From NCBI GenBank assembly GCA_013202495.1, contig JABMQQ010000047.1, forward strand, positions 1 through 57,272: a stretch of 57,272 nucleotides of DNA, in the 5' to 3' direction. This document shows, in pieces, positions 29,929 through 39,623 of this stretch (its first letter is position 1; each line of letters opens with the position of its first letter). The stretch comes from Fidelibacterota bacterium. GTDB taxonomy: Bacteria > Fidelibacterota > UBA8477 > JABMPR01. The notes beneath the pieces are model-generated. The model was not told the origin of the DNA and did not search any database. It was given only the letters and a program-made list of their open reading frames with translations. The position numbers were made by a program, and so were the translations under genes.

Positions 29929-30402
29929 ATGAAAACAACCTGGAAACAAACACTCCTTGTTCGGTATTTTGGAATCACAAAGATACCTCTCATATTTTTC
30001 GTAAAACCCAGCGTAATTCAATTAGATCAATCACAATGCATAATCAAAATCCCCTTACGCCGTCGTACCCGGAATCACCTGATGAGTATGTATTTTGGAG
30101 TGTTGGCAGTCGGTGCTGATCTGGCAGGCGGACTAATGGCAATGCAAATGATTGAGAGGAGTGACCATAAAATCAGCCTGGTGTTTAAGGATATGCATGC
30201 AGATTTTTTAAAAAGGGTAGATGCAGATGCTATTTTCACCTGCTCCGATGGTGAAAAAATAAGTTCACTCATTCATAAAGTCGTTGACACAGGCGAGCGA
30301 CACCATCAACCCATCAATATTCAGGTGACTGCACCAGACAAATATGGAGATGAAATCCTGGCGACTTTCACTCTGACTCTTTCTTTAAAGGTAAAAGATT
30401 AA
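29929..30402 (+). CDS. DUF4442 hotdog-fold protein (thioesterase-like)
   Basis: A 157-residue protein whose central NHLMSMYFGVLAVGADLAGGLMAM matches the helix region of DUF4442/YiiD-C hotdog proteins, related to acyl-CoA thioesterases. No catalytic residue can be assigned from sequence alone. The ATG at 29929 has no strong Shine-Dalgarno. Its stop codon (30400-30402) directly abuts the stop of the convergent protease gene (30403-30405), so the two transcripts must overlap or end inside each other. It could hydrolyse an acyl-CoA; substrate unknown. Confidence 0.75.
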   Translation: MKTTWKQTLLVRYFGITKIPLIFFVKPSVIQLDQSQCIIKIPLRRRTRNHLMSMYFGVLAVGADLAGGLMAMQMIERSDHKISLVFKDMHADFLKRVDADAIFTCSDGEKISSLIHKVVDTGERHHQPINIQVTAPDKYGDEILATFTLTLSLKVKD

Positions 30403-32049
30403 TTAATCAGTTGGGCCGGCTAGAATTTCCTGGACCTGTTTCCCTGATGAGAGCACTTCAATCGCTTTTAATACAACGCGATCATGAGTTAATGAGGCAG
30501 CAATTCGGGCCCCATTTCCACCTAGAACTCTGGCCATCTCTTTTTCGAGACCGGCTAGAATTTGAAATTTGATTTTAATAAATTCTTCATGGGCATAAAC
30601 TTCTTCCAATAGACTCATTGAGTTTTGCAAGTCCAGGATATCAGAATAGACTGCACTTGTGGTATCAATGACATCATCCAAATCATTTATCCAGTGATTG
30701 AGTTTCGTTTCTGGAATGAAATCGCGTTGGGCCATCCAGTTATAAAAACTATCCACTTCAGAGTCTTCGAAATGAATTGGCAGGGTGAGGCCAGGTCTAA
30801 ATTCCCCATAATCCAAAGCATATTTAAAGAATAATCGCCTACGCCACAAGGATCTTTCCAGATCACTTAAAGGAAAATCTTCAGCAACAATATCTGGTTC
30901 AACACCTCCGCCCCCTTCAAACTTGCGGTTGTTATCAGAACTAAAGGACGTATCAGGTGACATGAGTAGATCTTCATACATCACATCCCTGGCGATTTCA
31001 CGTTTCTGAATAAGTCGTCCGCTTGGGAGATAATATTTTGCTGAGGTTAGCTTGAGTCTGGTATCTGGTGATAAACGTGTTACGGTTTGGACCAAACCCT
31101 TACCAAAAGAGGATTCTCCGATTACAACAGCTCTATCATAGTCTTGGAGTATTCCTGCAAGTATCTCTGAAGCAGATGCAGATCCGCCATCTATGAGAAT
31201 GGCCACTGGCAGATCATCTTTTATGATGGGTGGACGTCTGGACAGATATTTCTTGTTGGACTGTTTTATACGACCTCGAGTCTCCAACAATATAGCGCCC
31301 TGCTCTATAAACAAGTCTGCAGCCATGAGGGCTGCGCTAAGAAGTCCACCAGGATTGCCTCTCACATCAATAATGAGGGCCTGGAGATCCACTCGATTCA
31401 TTTTGCGAATGGCTTTTTCTAATTCCTCTGCAGAATATTTTGAGAAATTGGAAAGCTTTACATACCCTGTTTTATCTCTCAGCAGACCAGAGTAGCTTAC
31501 ATCCGGCACTTTTATCAATTCCCGAATCAACTCAAAGTTTAAATATTCACTTTCACCTTCCCTCTTAATGAGAAGTTCCAGCGTTGAGCCTTGCTCCCCT
31601 CTCACCATTCGAGCGGCTTCATCCAGATCCAGTTTTTTGGTCCATACAGAATCAATTTTTACAATACGATCTCCAGCCAGAATGCCCTGTAGGTAAGCCG
31701 GTGTGCCATCCATGGGTGAGATGACAATAAGAGAATCGTTCATGCGACCAAGACGTATGCCTACACCACCATACTCACCAGTAGTGATGGCATCAAGCCG
31801 GTATGAGTTGTTATCATCGATATGTTGTGAGTAAGGATCCAGTTCACGCAGCATCCCCACTATGGCTGCATCTGAAAGTTTTGCAGGATCGATTTCGGCG
31901 ACATAACGATCTAGAATGGTTTGAAAGACCTTCTTCATGGAGGCCTCGCCTTCAACCCGGTCAGTGTGAGCTTGTGTATATAACGTGGCAGCCCAGCCAG
32001 ATATAAGGAGCAGGGACAGAATGGGCAGGATGGTGGATTTGAATTTCAA
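30403..32049 (-). CDS. ctpA: C-terminal processing protease (S41 family)
   Basis: A 548-residue periplasmic serine protease. An N-terminal membrane or signal segment (ILPILSLLLISGWAATLY) is followed by a PDZ domain at about 95-180 (GGVGIRLGRMNDSLIVISP) and the S41 catalytic domain. The Ser-Lys dyad is the middle Ser of GGSASASEI and the Lys of SFGKG, 25 residues later as in E. coli Prc. DVRGNPGGLL is the conserved strand before the active site. The start is TTG 32049, whose TTGA overlaps the tmk stop by 4 bases, indicating translational coupling. The C-terminal 140 residues after the catalytic domain have no domain I recognise. Confidence 0.93.
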   Translation of the reverse strand: MKFKSTILPILSLLLISGWAATLYTQAHTDRVEGEASMKKVFQTILDRYVAEIDPAKLSDAAIVGMLRELDPYSQHIDDNNSYRLDAITTGEYGGVGIRLGRMNDSLIVISPMDGTPAYLQGILAGDRIVKIDSVWTKKLDLDEAARMVRGEQGSTLELLIKREGESEYLNFELIRELIKVPDVSYSGLLRDKTGYVKLSNFSKYSAEELEKAIRKMNRVDLQALIIDVRGNPGGLLSAALMAADLFIEQGAILLETRGRIKQSNKKYLSRRPPIIKDDLPVAILIDGGSASASEILAGILQDYDRAVVIGESSFGKGLVQTVTRLSPDTRLKLTSAKYYLPSGRLIQKREIARDVMYEDLLMSPDTSFSSDNNRKFEGGGGVEPDIVAEDFPLSDLERSLWRRRLFFKYALDYGEFRPGLTLPIHFEDSEVDSFYNWMAQRDFIPETKLNHWINDLDDVIDTTSAVYSDILDLQNSMSLLEEVYAHEEFIKIKFQILAGLEKEMARVLGGNGARIAASLTHDRVVLKAIEVLSSGKQVQEILAGPTD

Positions 32050-32681
32050 GCTGAAGACTCTAGTATCTGGTCAACCCGTTCCATGACAGCGCGTTTGAGT
32101 TCCTCAATGGTCTCACGACCATCCAGCAAAAGAAATCTGTTAGGTTCGTCTTTCACCAATTGGAGATAACCATTCCGAGTTCGTTGTTTAAAATCGGCAT
32201 TTTCCGCTTCCAGTCGATCTAGCTCGCGATTGTCCATCCTGTTTTCTGCTGTATCCAGGGGTGTATCCACCAGGATGGTCAGGTCAGGGCTTAGATCCCC
32301 AATGGCAACCTCTGCAACCTTGCGGATACTCTCCAGTGACAGATCTCGGCCATAACCCTGATACGCAATGGTACTATCAACAAAGCGATCAAGGAGTACA
32401 ATTTCGCCTCGATTCAGAGCAGGCAGGACCTTCTCAGTAATCAGTTGATTCCTGCTTGAAAAATAAAGCAGCATTTCAGTAATTGGGCTCATTTCATCAT
32501 TCTCACGGTCCAGGAGAATATCTCTGATCTTTTCAGAGATGACGGTTCCACCTGGCTCTCGATAGAGATGAACTCCATAGCCCCTATCCAGGAGCTCGTG
32601 GTATAGCATCTTGCACTGGGTGGATTTCCCAGAGCCGTCAATACCTTCGAAACTAATGAGGAGTGGTTTAACCGTTTTCAT
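32046..32681 (-). CDS. tmk: Thymidylate kinase
   Basis: At 211 residues this is standard length for dTMP kinase, which converts dTMP to dTDP with ATP. The P-loop FEGIDGSGKSTQ, the EPGGT motif that contacts dTMP, the DRFVDSTIAYQGYGR motif and the later LVDTPLDTAENR segment are all present. The ATG overlaps the upstream membrane-protein gene by 4 bases, and the stop overlaps ctpA by 4 bases, so these are translated as one unit. Confidence 0.96.
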   Translation of the reverse strand: MKTVKPLLISFEGIDGSGKSTQCKMLYHELLDRGYGVHLYREPGGTVISEKIRDILLDRENDEMSPITEMLLYFSSRNQLITEKVLPALNRGEIVLLDRFVDSTIAYQGYGRDLSLESIRKVAEVAIGDLSPDLTILVDTPLDTAENRMDNRELDRLEAENADFKQRTRNGYLQLVKDEPNRFLLLDGRETIEELKRAVMERVDQILESSA

Positions 32682-33304
32682 TTTTTCTTTTTAGCCAATT
32701 GGATAAGTATCCAGATATAATCATAAAAACTTAGTGCTGCCAGGAACCAGGCCAGAAGCACAACAAACAGGTAGGCGCGTTCACCTGGCCATGAGCCTAG
32801 CAGAGTAAAGAGAAACAAGATGCCCATTCTGTCCCATCTTAAAAAATAGAGTCTTGGGATATTGATAGCTAATAAATCATATTTCATCTGCAAATTCGTG
32901 AGCAGGTAAAGACCCGTAATTCCAACCAGACCAGCGAAACCTGTCAAAAAATGCCCCTCAACCCACATGTGAAGACTTAATGCCACCATGAGAGGGACTT
33001 CCTCCAGGAAATGTTTGAACCGGGCACTGGGAGCGGACCGATCAACAAACAGGTGCAGCTGCAACTGATCCAGAAATAGCCAGATTGCGAGAAAGATTGC
33101 TGTCCATAGATACAAGCCCAATATGAGTGCAAACATACTGGATACACCAACAACATAGCGGACCTTTGTCAGTGTGCTGGCTTCAACTTTTTCCTCCTGA
33201 ACCTTCGCGATGGCAAAGTTGAGGGCCTTCTTTAGAATATTCTGAATAAATCTCGGATAATTAAAATCATCTCGTGCATACTCGAAAACCTGATTTGTGG
33301 TCAC
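32678..33304 (-). CDS. Unknown polytopic membrane protein
   Basis: A 208-residue protein with about five hydrophobic segments (SSMFALILGLYLWTAIFLAI, then EEVPLMVALSLHMW, LTGFAGLVGITGLYLL, and two near the C-terminus) and a basic KKKK tail. Its start is GTG 33304 with GGAGGT 9 bases upstream, and it overlaps rsmI and tmk by 4 bases each. The arrangement loosely recalls CDP-alcohol phosphatidyltransferases, but the DGxxAR...GxxxDxxxD motif is absent, so I do not assign that activity. The fixed place between rsmI and tmk suggests a conserved housekeeping role. No family recognised. Confidence 0.82.
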   Translation of the reverse strand: MTTNQVFEYARDDFNYPRFIQNILKKALNFAIAKVQEEKVEASTLTKVRYVVGVSSMFALILGLYLWTAIFLAIWLFLDQLQLHLFVDRSAPSARFKHFLEEVPLMVALSLHMWVEGHFLTGFAGLVGITGLYLLTNLQMKYDLLAINIPRLYFLRWDRMGILFLFTLLGSWPGERAYLFVVLLAWFLAALSFYDYIWILIQLAKKKK

Positions 33305-33978
33305 GCCTTATTACCTCCAATCATAATTACTACTTCACCTTTAATGCTGCGCGTGTCCAACTGTTCCCTTATCTCTGAGACTGAACCACGAATGAATTCT
33401 TCAAACTTTTTTGTTATTTCCCTGCCGATCACAACCTGCCTGTCGCCCATATGCTCTTCAATATCCTTCAAAGTCCTGCCAACTCGGTGAGGTGATTCAT
33501 ACAGGATGATTGTTCTGGGATCTTCGGCCAGCATTTTAAAACGGGTTTGACGACCTTTTTTCCTCGGTAGGAACCCTTCAAAAGTGAATCGATCTGAGGG
33601 AAGCCCTGCAGCCACCAGAGCTGCCAACATGGCCGATGCACCTGGAATGGGTACCACCTCAATATTTTCAGCGACTGCTGCCCGTACCAGAAAAAAACCG
33701 GGGTCACTGATCAGGGGTGTGCCTGCATCAGAGATGAGAGCAATATCATCCCCACTCTCTAATTTCCTTAAAAGTCCAGGGGTTGCCTGTTCTTTATTGT
33801 GATCATGATAGGATTGCATGGGGGTCTTGATCTCATAATGCTTCAGCAAGACACCTGAAACTCGTGTGTCTTCGGCAGCAATGAGTTGGACCGATTTTAA
33901 CACATCAACAGCTCGAAAAGTAAAGTCACCGAGATTACCTATGGGTGTAGAGACAATATATAATTTACCAGAAGGCAT
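33301..33978 (-). CDS. rsmI: 16S rRNA (cytidine1402-2'-O)-methyltransferase RsmI
   Basis: This 225-residue protein has the tetrapyrrole-methylase-like fold of RsmI: LYIVSTPIGNLGDFTFRA at the N-terminus, AAEDTR, the SDAGTPLISDPG loop, and PGASAMLAALVAAGLPSDRF. It methylates the ribose of C1402 in 16S rRNA using SAM. E. coli RsmI is longer (about 286 residues); here the short C-terminal domain is missing, as in several other phyla. The ATG has no clear Shine-Dalgarno and follows a strong hairpin by only 8 bases. The stop overlaps the next gene's GTG by 4 bases. Confidence 0.95.
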   Translation of the reverse strand: MPSGKLYIVSTPIGNLGDFTFRAVDVLKSVQLIAAEDTRVSGVLLKHYEIKTPMQSYHDHNKEQATPGLLRKLESGDDIALISDAGTPLISDPGFFLVRAAVAENIEVVPIPGASAMLAALVAAGLPSDRFTFEGFLPRKKGRQTRFKMLAEDPRTIILYESPHRVGRTLKDIEEHMGDRQVVIGREITKKFEEFIRGSVSEIREQLDTRSIKGEVVIMIGGNKA

Positions 33979-33986
33979 ATTTGATT

Positions 33987-34012
33987 CAGCGGGACTTAAA
34001 AAAGTCCCGCTG
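33987..34012 (-). terminator. Hairpin between the lysine operon and rsmI
   Basis: CAGCGGGACTT (33987-33997) and AAGTCCCGCTG (34002-34012) form a perfect 11-pair stem with a 4-base loop, starting 11 bases after the dehydrogenase stop. No U-tract follows on the minus strand, so it may be a weak terminator, attenuator or mRNA-end protector. It also sits just before the rsmI ATG. Confidence 0.6.
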
Positions 34013-34023
34013 ATAATCCAGTT

Positions 34024-35544
34024 TTAAAGATCGAAGGAAATTCCCTGCGCCAATGGCAAGTCTTTACTCCAATTGATGGTATTGGTCTGACGCCGCATGT
34101 AGGCTTTCCAGGCATCTGAGCCCGATTCACGACCACCGCCAGTTTCCTTCTCACCTCCAAAGGCTCCACCAATCTCTGCTCCAGAAGTACCAATATTGAT
34201 ATTGGCAATTCCACAGTCAGAACCAATATGGGATAAAAACCTCTCAGCATGCTGCATATTCATGGTAAACATGGCTGAAGAGAGCCCCTGTGGAACAGCA
34301 TTATGAAGTTCAATGGCTTCTTCAATAGTTTTAAAAGGAATGATATAGAGAATCGGGGCGAAAGTCTCACGCTGGATGATATCCCAGTGATTTTCACCAA
34401 GCACAATGGTAGGCTCAACAAAATATCCACCCTTTTCCTTGAGTGCAGTACCACCAGCGATTATTTTCCCGCCAACTTCTTTAATTTCTCGGATAGCTTG
34501 CTCATAGACCTCCACAGCGCCTGCGTCCACCAGAGGTCCCATGAGGGTTCCCTCAACGAGAGGATCGCCGATACGGACCTGCTTATAAGCCTTCTGCAGT
34601 CTTTCCACGAAGGAATCCAGGATCTCTTCCTGGATGATGATACGACGAGTTGAAGTACAGCGTTGTCCAGCAGTTCCCACAGCACCAAAAACAGTAGCCG
34701 GGATAGCCATATCTAAATTGGCTGTATCATCGATAATGATGGCATTATTACCACCCAATTCAAGAATGGTACTGCCAAAACGTTTGGCAACTACTTCACC
34801 AACGTGACGTCCCATAGGTGTGGATCCAGTGAATGAGACCATAGGAATACGTTTATCATTAATCAGACGCTCCCCAATGACTGAACCGCGACCAATAACC
34901 AGGTTAAAGATTCCTTTGTAACCATTGTCAGTCAAAACCTTGTTGCAGATATTCTGGACTGCAATACCACAAAGTGGGGCTGTTGATGATGGTTTCCAGA
35001 TAGTCGTATCACCAGCAATAGCTGCCAGGAATGAGTTCCAGGCCCACACAGCGACAGGAAAATTGAAGGCTGAAATCACACCAACAACACCCAGTGGATG
35101 ATATTGATCATACATTCTGTGCTGAAAACGTTCGGAGTGCATGGTGCTGCCGTAGAGCATACGGGACTGACCAACTGCAAAATCGGCAATGTCGATCATT
35201 TCCTGAACTTCCCCATCACCTTCCTGCTTGATTTTTCCCATCTCCAAAGAAACCAGACTACCCAGCGCATCTTTTTTCTCACGTAGAGCGACACCCATTA
35301 AACGGACTAATTCTCCGCGAACTGGGGCTGGAACCTGGCGCCATTCTTTAAAAGCTTCATCTGCTTCAGCTACGACCTGCTCATAGGCTTCTTCGGTGCA
35401 TTGGTACACATTGGCAATAATTTCACCAGTGGCTGGGTTGCGAGACTTGAGGACATCGTCCCCACCAGTTGCCAACCATTCTCCAGCACCCACACATGCA
35501 CCAGCGTTAAACTCTTCAATTCCTAGTTCTTTTAAAAAATCCAT
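34024..35544 (-). CDS. Alpha-aminoadipic semialdehyde dehydrogenase (ALDH7 family)
   Basis: A 506-residue aldehyde dehydrogenase of the ALDH7 (antiquitin/AmaB) type. It should oxidise 2-aminoadipate 6-semialdehyde (in equilibrium with piperideine-6-carboxylate) to 2-aminoadipate with NAD+. Features are [32 protein letters not shown] with the base Glu, [12 protein letters not shown] with the catalytic Cys, and the family-typical ending [25 protein letters not shown] lies 4 bases before the ATG. It is the last gene of the three-gene lysine degradation operon, 70 bases after the saccharopine dehydrogenase stop. Confidence 0.94.
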   Translation of the reverse strand: MDFLKELGIEEFNAGACVGAGEWLATGGDDVLKSRNPATGEIIANVYQCTEEAYEQVVAEADEAFKEWRQVPAPVRGELVRLMGVALREKKDALGSLVSLEMGKIKQEGDGEVQEMIDIADFAVGQSRMLYGSTMHSERFQHRMYDQYHPLGVVGVISAFNFPVAVWAWNSFLAAIAGDTTIWKPSSTAPLCGIAVQNICNKVLTDNGYKGIFNLVIGRGSVIGERLINDKRIPMVSFTGSTPMGRHVGEVVAKRFGSTILELGGNNAIIIDDTANLDMAIPATVFGAVGTAGQRCTSTRRIIIQEEILDSFVERLQKAYKQVRIGDPLVEGTLMGPLVDAGAVEVYEQAIREIKEVGGKIIAGGTALKEKGGYFVEPTIVLGENHWDIIQRETFAPILYIIPFKTIEEAIELHNAVPQGLSSAMFTMNMQHAERFLSHIGSDCGIANINIGTSGAEIGGAFGGEKETGGGRESGSDAWKAYMRRQTNTINWSKDLPLAQGISFDL

Positions 35545-35614
35545 AATTACCTCTTTTTGCCTCTTTAATTATCTATTAAATCTGTGATGTCTAGTTTCTT
35601 GTTATCCATGCTCA

Positions 35615-36931
35615 TTAGCTTATTACAATCTCTTCTGAGAATTCGATGCCGAGAGTCTTCAATTCTGATAGGACAGGCTCATAAATGATGGGATCAACTG
35701 GAATTTGTACACCAGTCAGGTTGATTTTTCCATCCAGAATGAGTTTTACTGCAATAGCCAGGGGCAATGATACCGTACGCGCCATAGAGCTATTTCCATT
35801 GGGTATTCCATAATCAAATAAGGTTGAAGTGATCTCTTCCTTATGATCAGAGAAGGTCGCCTTAAATCTGTGCTGCAGGGCAACCATATCTCGTTCCCCT
35901 TCTCCGTAGGCCATTTTGTCATTCATGATTTCAGCGAGGAGATCAATAGCACTTGTGGCTGGAAATTCAACAATATTCGCGTCGAAAAGACCTAACCATT
36001 TCAGCGCCTTAACAACATCATCATCCTCTGCAACCCCAAGTTTCGATGCAACTTCTGCGCGAAGCATAGATTCATTTAGCCCACTTACCTTCGCCAGTAT
36101 TCCTGCATAGCTACTTGCTCCAGCAGGAATTGATGTTTCAGTGAGGAGATTCAAAGCCTTCAAGGCCAGGACCAGTTTATGCCAACCTGCATAACGCAAA
36201 GTCCCACGCATGAGCAGATCAATACCTTCCAGCCCATAGATTTCCTCATAAGCAGTCGAATCTCGATTGGGATAGGCTTCGAAATCCTGCCCATCAATTT
36301 TCATGGGTGCCGTTGAATGGAATAAGTCCTTGGCACTGATTTTCTTTAAAGCGCCCCCATCGATATATTGTGCTGGATTATTGCCTGCAAGAAGAACGCC
36401 TTTGGGACTCCATGAAAATTTGTATCCAAATGGATTGGTATTGGCCTCAGGTGCAGGCAAACCACCACATACGGAAACGAACTCATCAATCTTTCCTCCC
36501 CGCTTCTGAACGGAGTGGATGATCTTCATTGCTGACATATGGTCAATACCGGGATCGAGTCCAATTTCACATAGAAATAATAAGTTTTTTTCGCGGGCTT
36601 CTGCATCAAAGGACTGCATCTCCTCTGAAACATAAGATGCATTGACCATATGTTTGTCCGCTTGAAGACAATGTTTGGCTACAATGCCATGGAGGGCATA
36701 CGGTAAAAGTGAAACTACCAGGTCTGACTCTGCTACCAATTGGCCAAGAAGAGCTGCATTATTGACATCCAGAGCTGCTGATTTCCCTCTGGGATGATTG
36801 TTAAGGGCCGTAGCTGCATTTTCCTCGATGATATCTGCTACGGTGAGATAGAAATCCGTGTTCTTAAATAAATAGTCAATTATCGGCTGAGAAACGAGAC
36901 CAGCCCCCAGAATAAGTACGTGTTTGCTCAT
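35615..36931 (-). CDS. Saccharopine dehydrogenase, L-glutamate-forming
   Basis: A 438-residue protein like yeast Lys9 and the SDH half of AASS. It would oxidise saccharopine to glutamate plus 2-aminoadipate semialdehyde. It has an N-terminal Rossmann motif (VLILGAGLVSQPIIDYL), the SLLPYALHGIVAKHC segment and the conserved CEIGLDPGIDHMSAM and CGGLPAPEANTNPFGYKFSWSP region. I prefer ATG 36931 over an in-frame TTG 36940, because the family begins with a short lead to the Rossmann strand. The gene begins 9 bases after the upstream stop, so translation is probably coupled. Confidence 0.95.
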   Translation of the reverse strand: MSKHVLILGAGLVSQPIIDYLFKNTDFYLTVADIIEENAATALNNHPRGKSAALDVNNAALLGQLVAESDLVVSLLPYALHGIVAKHCLQADKHMVNASYVSEEMQSFDAEAREKNLLFLCEIGLDPGIDHMSAMKIIHSVQKRGGKIDEFVSVCGGLPAPEANTNPFGYKFSWSPKGVLLAGNNPAQYIDGGALKKISAKDLFHSTAPMKIDGQDFEAYPNRDSTAYEEIYGLEGIDLLMRGTLRYAGWHKLVLALKALNLLTETSIPAGASSYAGILAKVSGLNESMLRAEVASKLGVAEDDDVVKALKWLGLFDANIVEFPATSAIDLLAEIMNDKMAYGEGERDMVALQHRFKATFSDHKEEITSTLFDYGIPNGNSSMARTVSLPLAIAVKLILDGKINLTGVQIPVDPIIYEPVLSELKTLGIEFSEEIVIS

Positions 36932-36940
36932 TGCGTTCAA

Positions 36941-38239
36941 TTAGGCTTTCAGATATTTTTTCAACATTTCAAAATCAGGGGTCAATTTCCCAGCATGGGC
37001 AATCACAGCCCGTTTCACTTCAGCGGGAAGATCAAGGCTATCAAAGGGCTCTGAATAGTCACATGCTCCCATTGCAAACACAAAGGGGATAAGTGCCTCT
37101 CCAAAGGCTGCAGAGGCTTCACGGGGCAATTCTGTGGGCAGATTGTCCACAGCCATTACCACAGGTCCTTCACCCTTGAAACCCATTATTTTTTTGCCCG
37201 TATTTATATCATGGATATAAACTGGATCCGGACTCAAGGTTGCACCCGTATTGAACTGGATGGCACCATCAATATCACAGGTGATATCACCTACCACCAT
37301 GAGAGTTTTATCTGAGGCGTAGTGAGCTTTAATATCTTCAAGTGTCACAAGTCTCGGATAGGGAGTATCCCAGTAAATACAATTCACCAGCATGTGCATT
37401 TTTTTAAGGTAGGGTTGAAATTTGGCCTGATACTTTTCTGGATGATTGAAATAATCCTGAAGTTCAAATTCAGTATTGGAATCCAGGGGTTCAAACATGT
37501 CTTTTTCTTTAAACACCACTTTGATTAGCTGACCATGCAGCGCATCTAAATCCGCAGCAAGCAACTCCTCTGCACTCATTTCATGCATGGGTAGATTAGC
37601 CAGAATCTCCTGGGCTCCACCAGAGACATTGCCGTAACCGGTCAGACCGATAACAATGGCAGGTTTGTCCGCCAGCCAGCGACTTATTTCTGATCCTAAA
37701 ATTTGAAGTGAGAGATTGATCTCTTCCAGATTGGCATAATCTTGAGCCTGCTTGATCTGGAGAAAAGGACTATCGGTACCCAATGCTTTGAGGCGTTGCC
37801 CATAGGACCAGAGGGTATTTACCATTCCAGCCAGTCCTGCATGGCGACCAAAAAATACCAGACGACGATTGTTTTCATCTCGAATAAGTTCATAGTCCAG
37901 CAAGGTTGCACCGGTATCAAGGATGTGTTGCAGCATGGGCATGTTGTAGTCTTGCCCTTTTATGGTATGTGAGAAATAAAGATAAGTCTGATTGCCACGG
38001 ATATCTTTCACATCAATTTCTTTGACTGCCATAACCAGATTTGCATCTGCCAAATCCTGGGGCATGCGTATATCTGATGATCGAAATTCATCATCCAGAA
38101 ATATCCTTTGTTTAGATGGCATGACGGAGATTGTGAGGTCAGGATTTTCCTGGTGTAATTGTGTGATTTGCACAGGGGTCAGCGGTATCCGACCTTCCCC
38201 CGGTTTATGCTCAGCTATGATTCCAATCTTAACAGCCAT
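36941..38239 (-). CDS. Lysine-ketoglutarate reductase (saccharopine-forming)
   Basis: A 432-residue protein matching the LKR half of the animal and plant bifunctional AASS. It would condense lysine and 2-oxoglutarate into saccharopine with NADPH. Recognisable segments are GEGRIPLTP, YLYFSHTIKGQDYNMPML, FFGRHAGLAGMVNTLW, GYGNVSGGAQEIL, LVNCIYWDTPYPRL and GDITCDIDGAIQFN. It is the first gene of the operon with saccharopine dehydrogenase and the ALDH7 enzyme. In eukaryotes the first two activities are usually fused; here they are split and adjacent. AGGGA lies 10 bases before the ATG. Confidence 0.94.
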   Translation of the reverse strand: MAVKIGIIAEHKPGEGRIPLTPVQITQLHQENPDLTISVMPSKQRIFLDDEFRSSDIRMPQDLADANLVMAVKEIDVKDIRGNQTYLYFSHTIKGQDYNMPMLQHILDTGATLLDYELIRDENNRRLVFFGRHAGLAGMVNTLWSYGQRLKALGTDSPFLQIKQAQDYANLEEINLSLQILGSEISRWLADKPAIVIGLTGYGNVSGGAQEILANLPMHEMSAEELLAADLDALHGQLIKVVFKEKDMFEPLDSNTEFELQDYFNHPEKYQAKFQPYLKKMHMLVNCIYWDTPYPRLVTLEDIKAHYASDKTLMVVGDITCDIDGAIQFNTGATLSPDPVYIHDINTGKKIMGFKGEGPVVMAVDNLPTELPREASAAFGEALIPFVFAMGACDYSEPFDSLDLPAEVKRAVIAHAGKLTPDFEMLKKYLKA

Positions 38240-38287
38240 CAGCGCGATTTCCCTATCTTTAATAGTCCAAATGAAATGAAGCTATGC

Positions 38288-38315
38288 AATATAGTTTAGG
38301 GTGCTTCCGACTCAA
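38288..38315 (-). promoter_or_regulatory. Possible promoter of the lysine degradation operon
   Basis: On the minus strand TTGAGT (38310-38315) and TATATT (38288-38293) are 16 bases apart, about 50 bases before the first gene. The pair resembles a sigma-70 promoter. The remaining part of the gap to 38460 is AT-rich, and I see no lysine riboswitch in it. Confidence 0.38.
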
Positions 38316-38460
38316 GGTTTATGCTACACAATGTGGGGATTTGAACAAGAATTCAGGATGAATTTCTACAAAATTTTAATGCGATTTATTTCTAAATATT
38401 GAATATGGTTAATTCATTACTTATTAGGTAGTTATCAATATTTTTTAGTATTGATTTGAG

Positions 38461-39450
38461 TTATCGAATCCAGCCAATAAGACTTTCACTCTGTCTGGGT
38501 GATTGTGTCAGATTAATTTCTGTCTTTGAAATCAAATCAATCACAAAGATATCGAACTGTGGACTCCCTTCGGGGACAGGGCGAATGGTAGCCAGAAATT
38601 TAGAATCGCTGGTTAGGGCACCTTGTCTTGATTTATTGCGATAAATCTCTCGGGTCTCTCGGGTTTCAGGATTGTATAAGGCGTAAATCCGATTCCCATT
38701 CTGATCCTTATCTCTGAATGAGAAAAGTATTTCCCCCAGGCTCGTCCATTGTTCCAGATAGACAAATTGATCCACAAAATGCATCTCACTACTTCCCGAC
38801 TCTAAATCATATATAACGGATTTTATTGGTTCAACAGTTTCGCCCATTTCATCGGTTTGGGGTATATCGCGATATATCAGCGCCTCACCATTGGGATGCA
38901 TGAGAGGCCAGATGTGAGTTGATTCGCCCTGGTTGTCGCTGACTTGCTTGATCTCTTCGATATTGATCATATAGATATTCGATGTGCCGTCATTGGACAA
39001 CGAGGCCTGTTCAGGCATAGACATGTACACGGATTGATCATCCTTGAATACTGGCCATGCACCTCCTCTGACTGTCATGACCTCAAGGTCATGGGCCTGC
39101 CATTTATTTTTTACTTTTTGTATAGGCCCCAAAATGTGGATTGCCTTTTGATTCCGACCATTATCCACCACAAAAGTTATGAACTTCCCATCAGCACTCA
39201 CTGAGGGAGTGAGAATGATCACATTTGCAGAAGCACAAATAAAAATGACATTTTCACCTTCTGCATCCCTGACAAAAACCGCATCCCGGCCATCTGCTTC
39301 ATTTATGAAGGCAATGGCGCCCATTTCTGTGGTCATACTGCTAGCTTTTGGAGGTGCTGCATGCAATGAAGAATAACCCACAAGAATAAGTAGCAATATG
39401 CGTGATTGATTATGGAGCGATCTGAGAATGGGGCTAGATATGTTTATCAA
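38461..39450 (-). CDS. Exported TolB-like beta-propeller protein
   Basis: A 329-residue protein starting at TTG 39450 with AAGGA 8 bases upstream. A signal peptide (ILLLILVGYSSLHAA) is followed by PD40/WD40-like blades typical of TolB: TPSVSADGKFITFVVDN, WPLMHPNGEALIYRD and ALTSDSKFLATIRP. Such proteins act in the periplasm as binding platforms. No partner gene such as Pal is beside it, so a TolB role proper is not supported. It is separated from its neighbours by 173 and 221 bases, which show nothing else definite. Confidence 0.78.
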   Translation of the reverse strand: MINISSPILRSLHNQSRILLLILVGYSSLHAAPPKASSMTTEMGAIAFINEADGRDAVFVRDAEGENVIFICASANVIILTPSVSADGKFITFVVDNGRNQKAIHILGPIQKVKNKWQAHDLEVMTVRGGAWPVFKDDQSVYMSMPEQASLSNDGTSNIYMINIEEIKQVSDNQGESTHIWPLMHPNGEALIYRDIPQTDEMGETVEPIKSVIYDLESGSSEMHFVDQFVYLEQWTSLGEILFSFRDKDQNGNRIYALYNPETRETREIYRNKSRQGALTSDSKFLATIRPVPEGSPQFDIFVIDLISKTEINLTQSPRQSESLIGWIR

Positions 39451-39623
39451 AACTGAATTCCTTACATGGGTTTCAGACGAACACTAAGAAGATTGACAAC
39501 ATACCTATCTCTGTGCCAACAACAAACCTTCTTTTTAATCAATGCAGGTAAGTCTCCTGAATAATATTTGGTCAAATGAAACAAAAGACGAAATGGGAGA
39601 CCTACCACAATTAAGCATTGGGC

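Noticed and set aside
32678-33304. CDP-alcohol phosphatidyltransferase assignment for the membrane protein
   Set aside because: The defining DGxxAR...GxxxDxxxD motif is absent.
38240-38460. Lysine riboswitch before the lysine degradation operon
   Set aside because: The leader from the proposed promoter is only about 45 bases and shows no matching helices.
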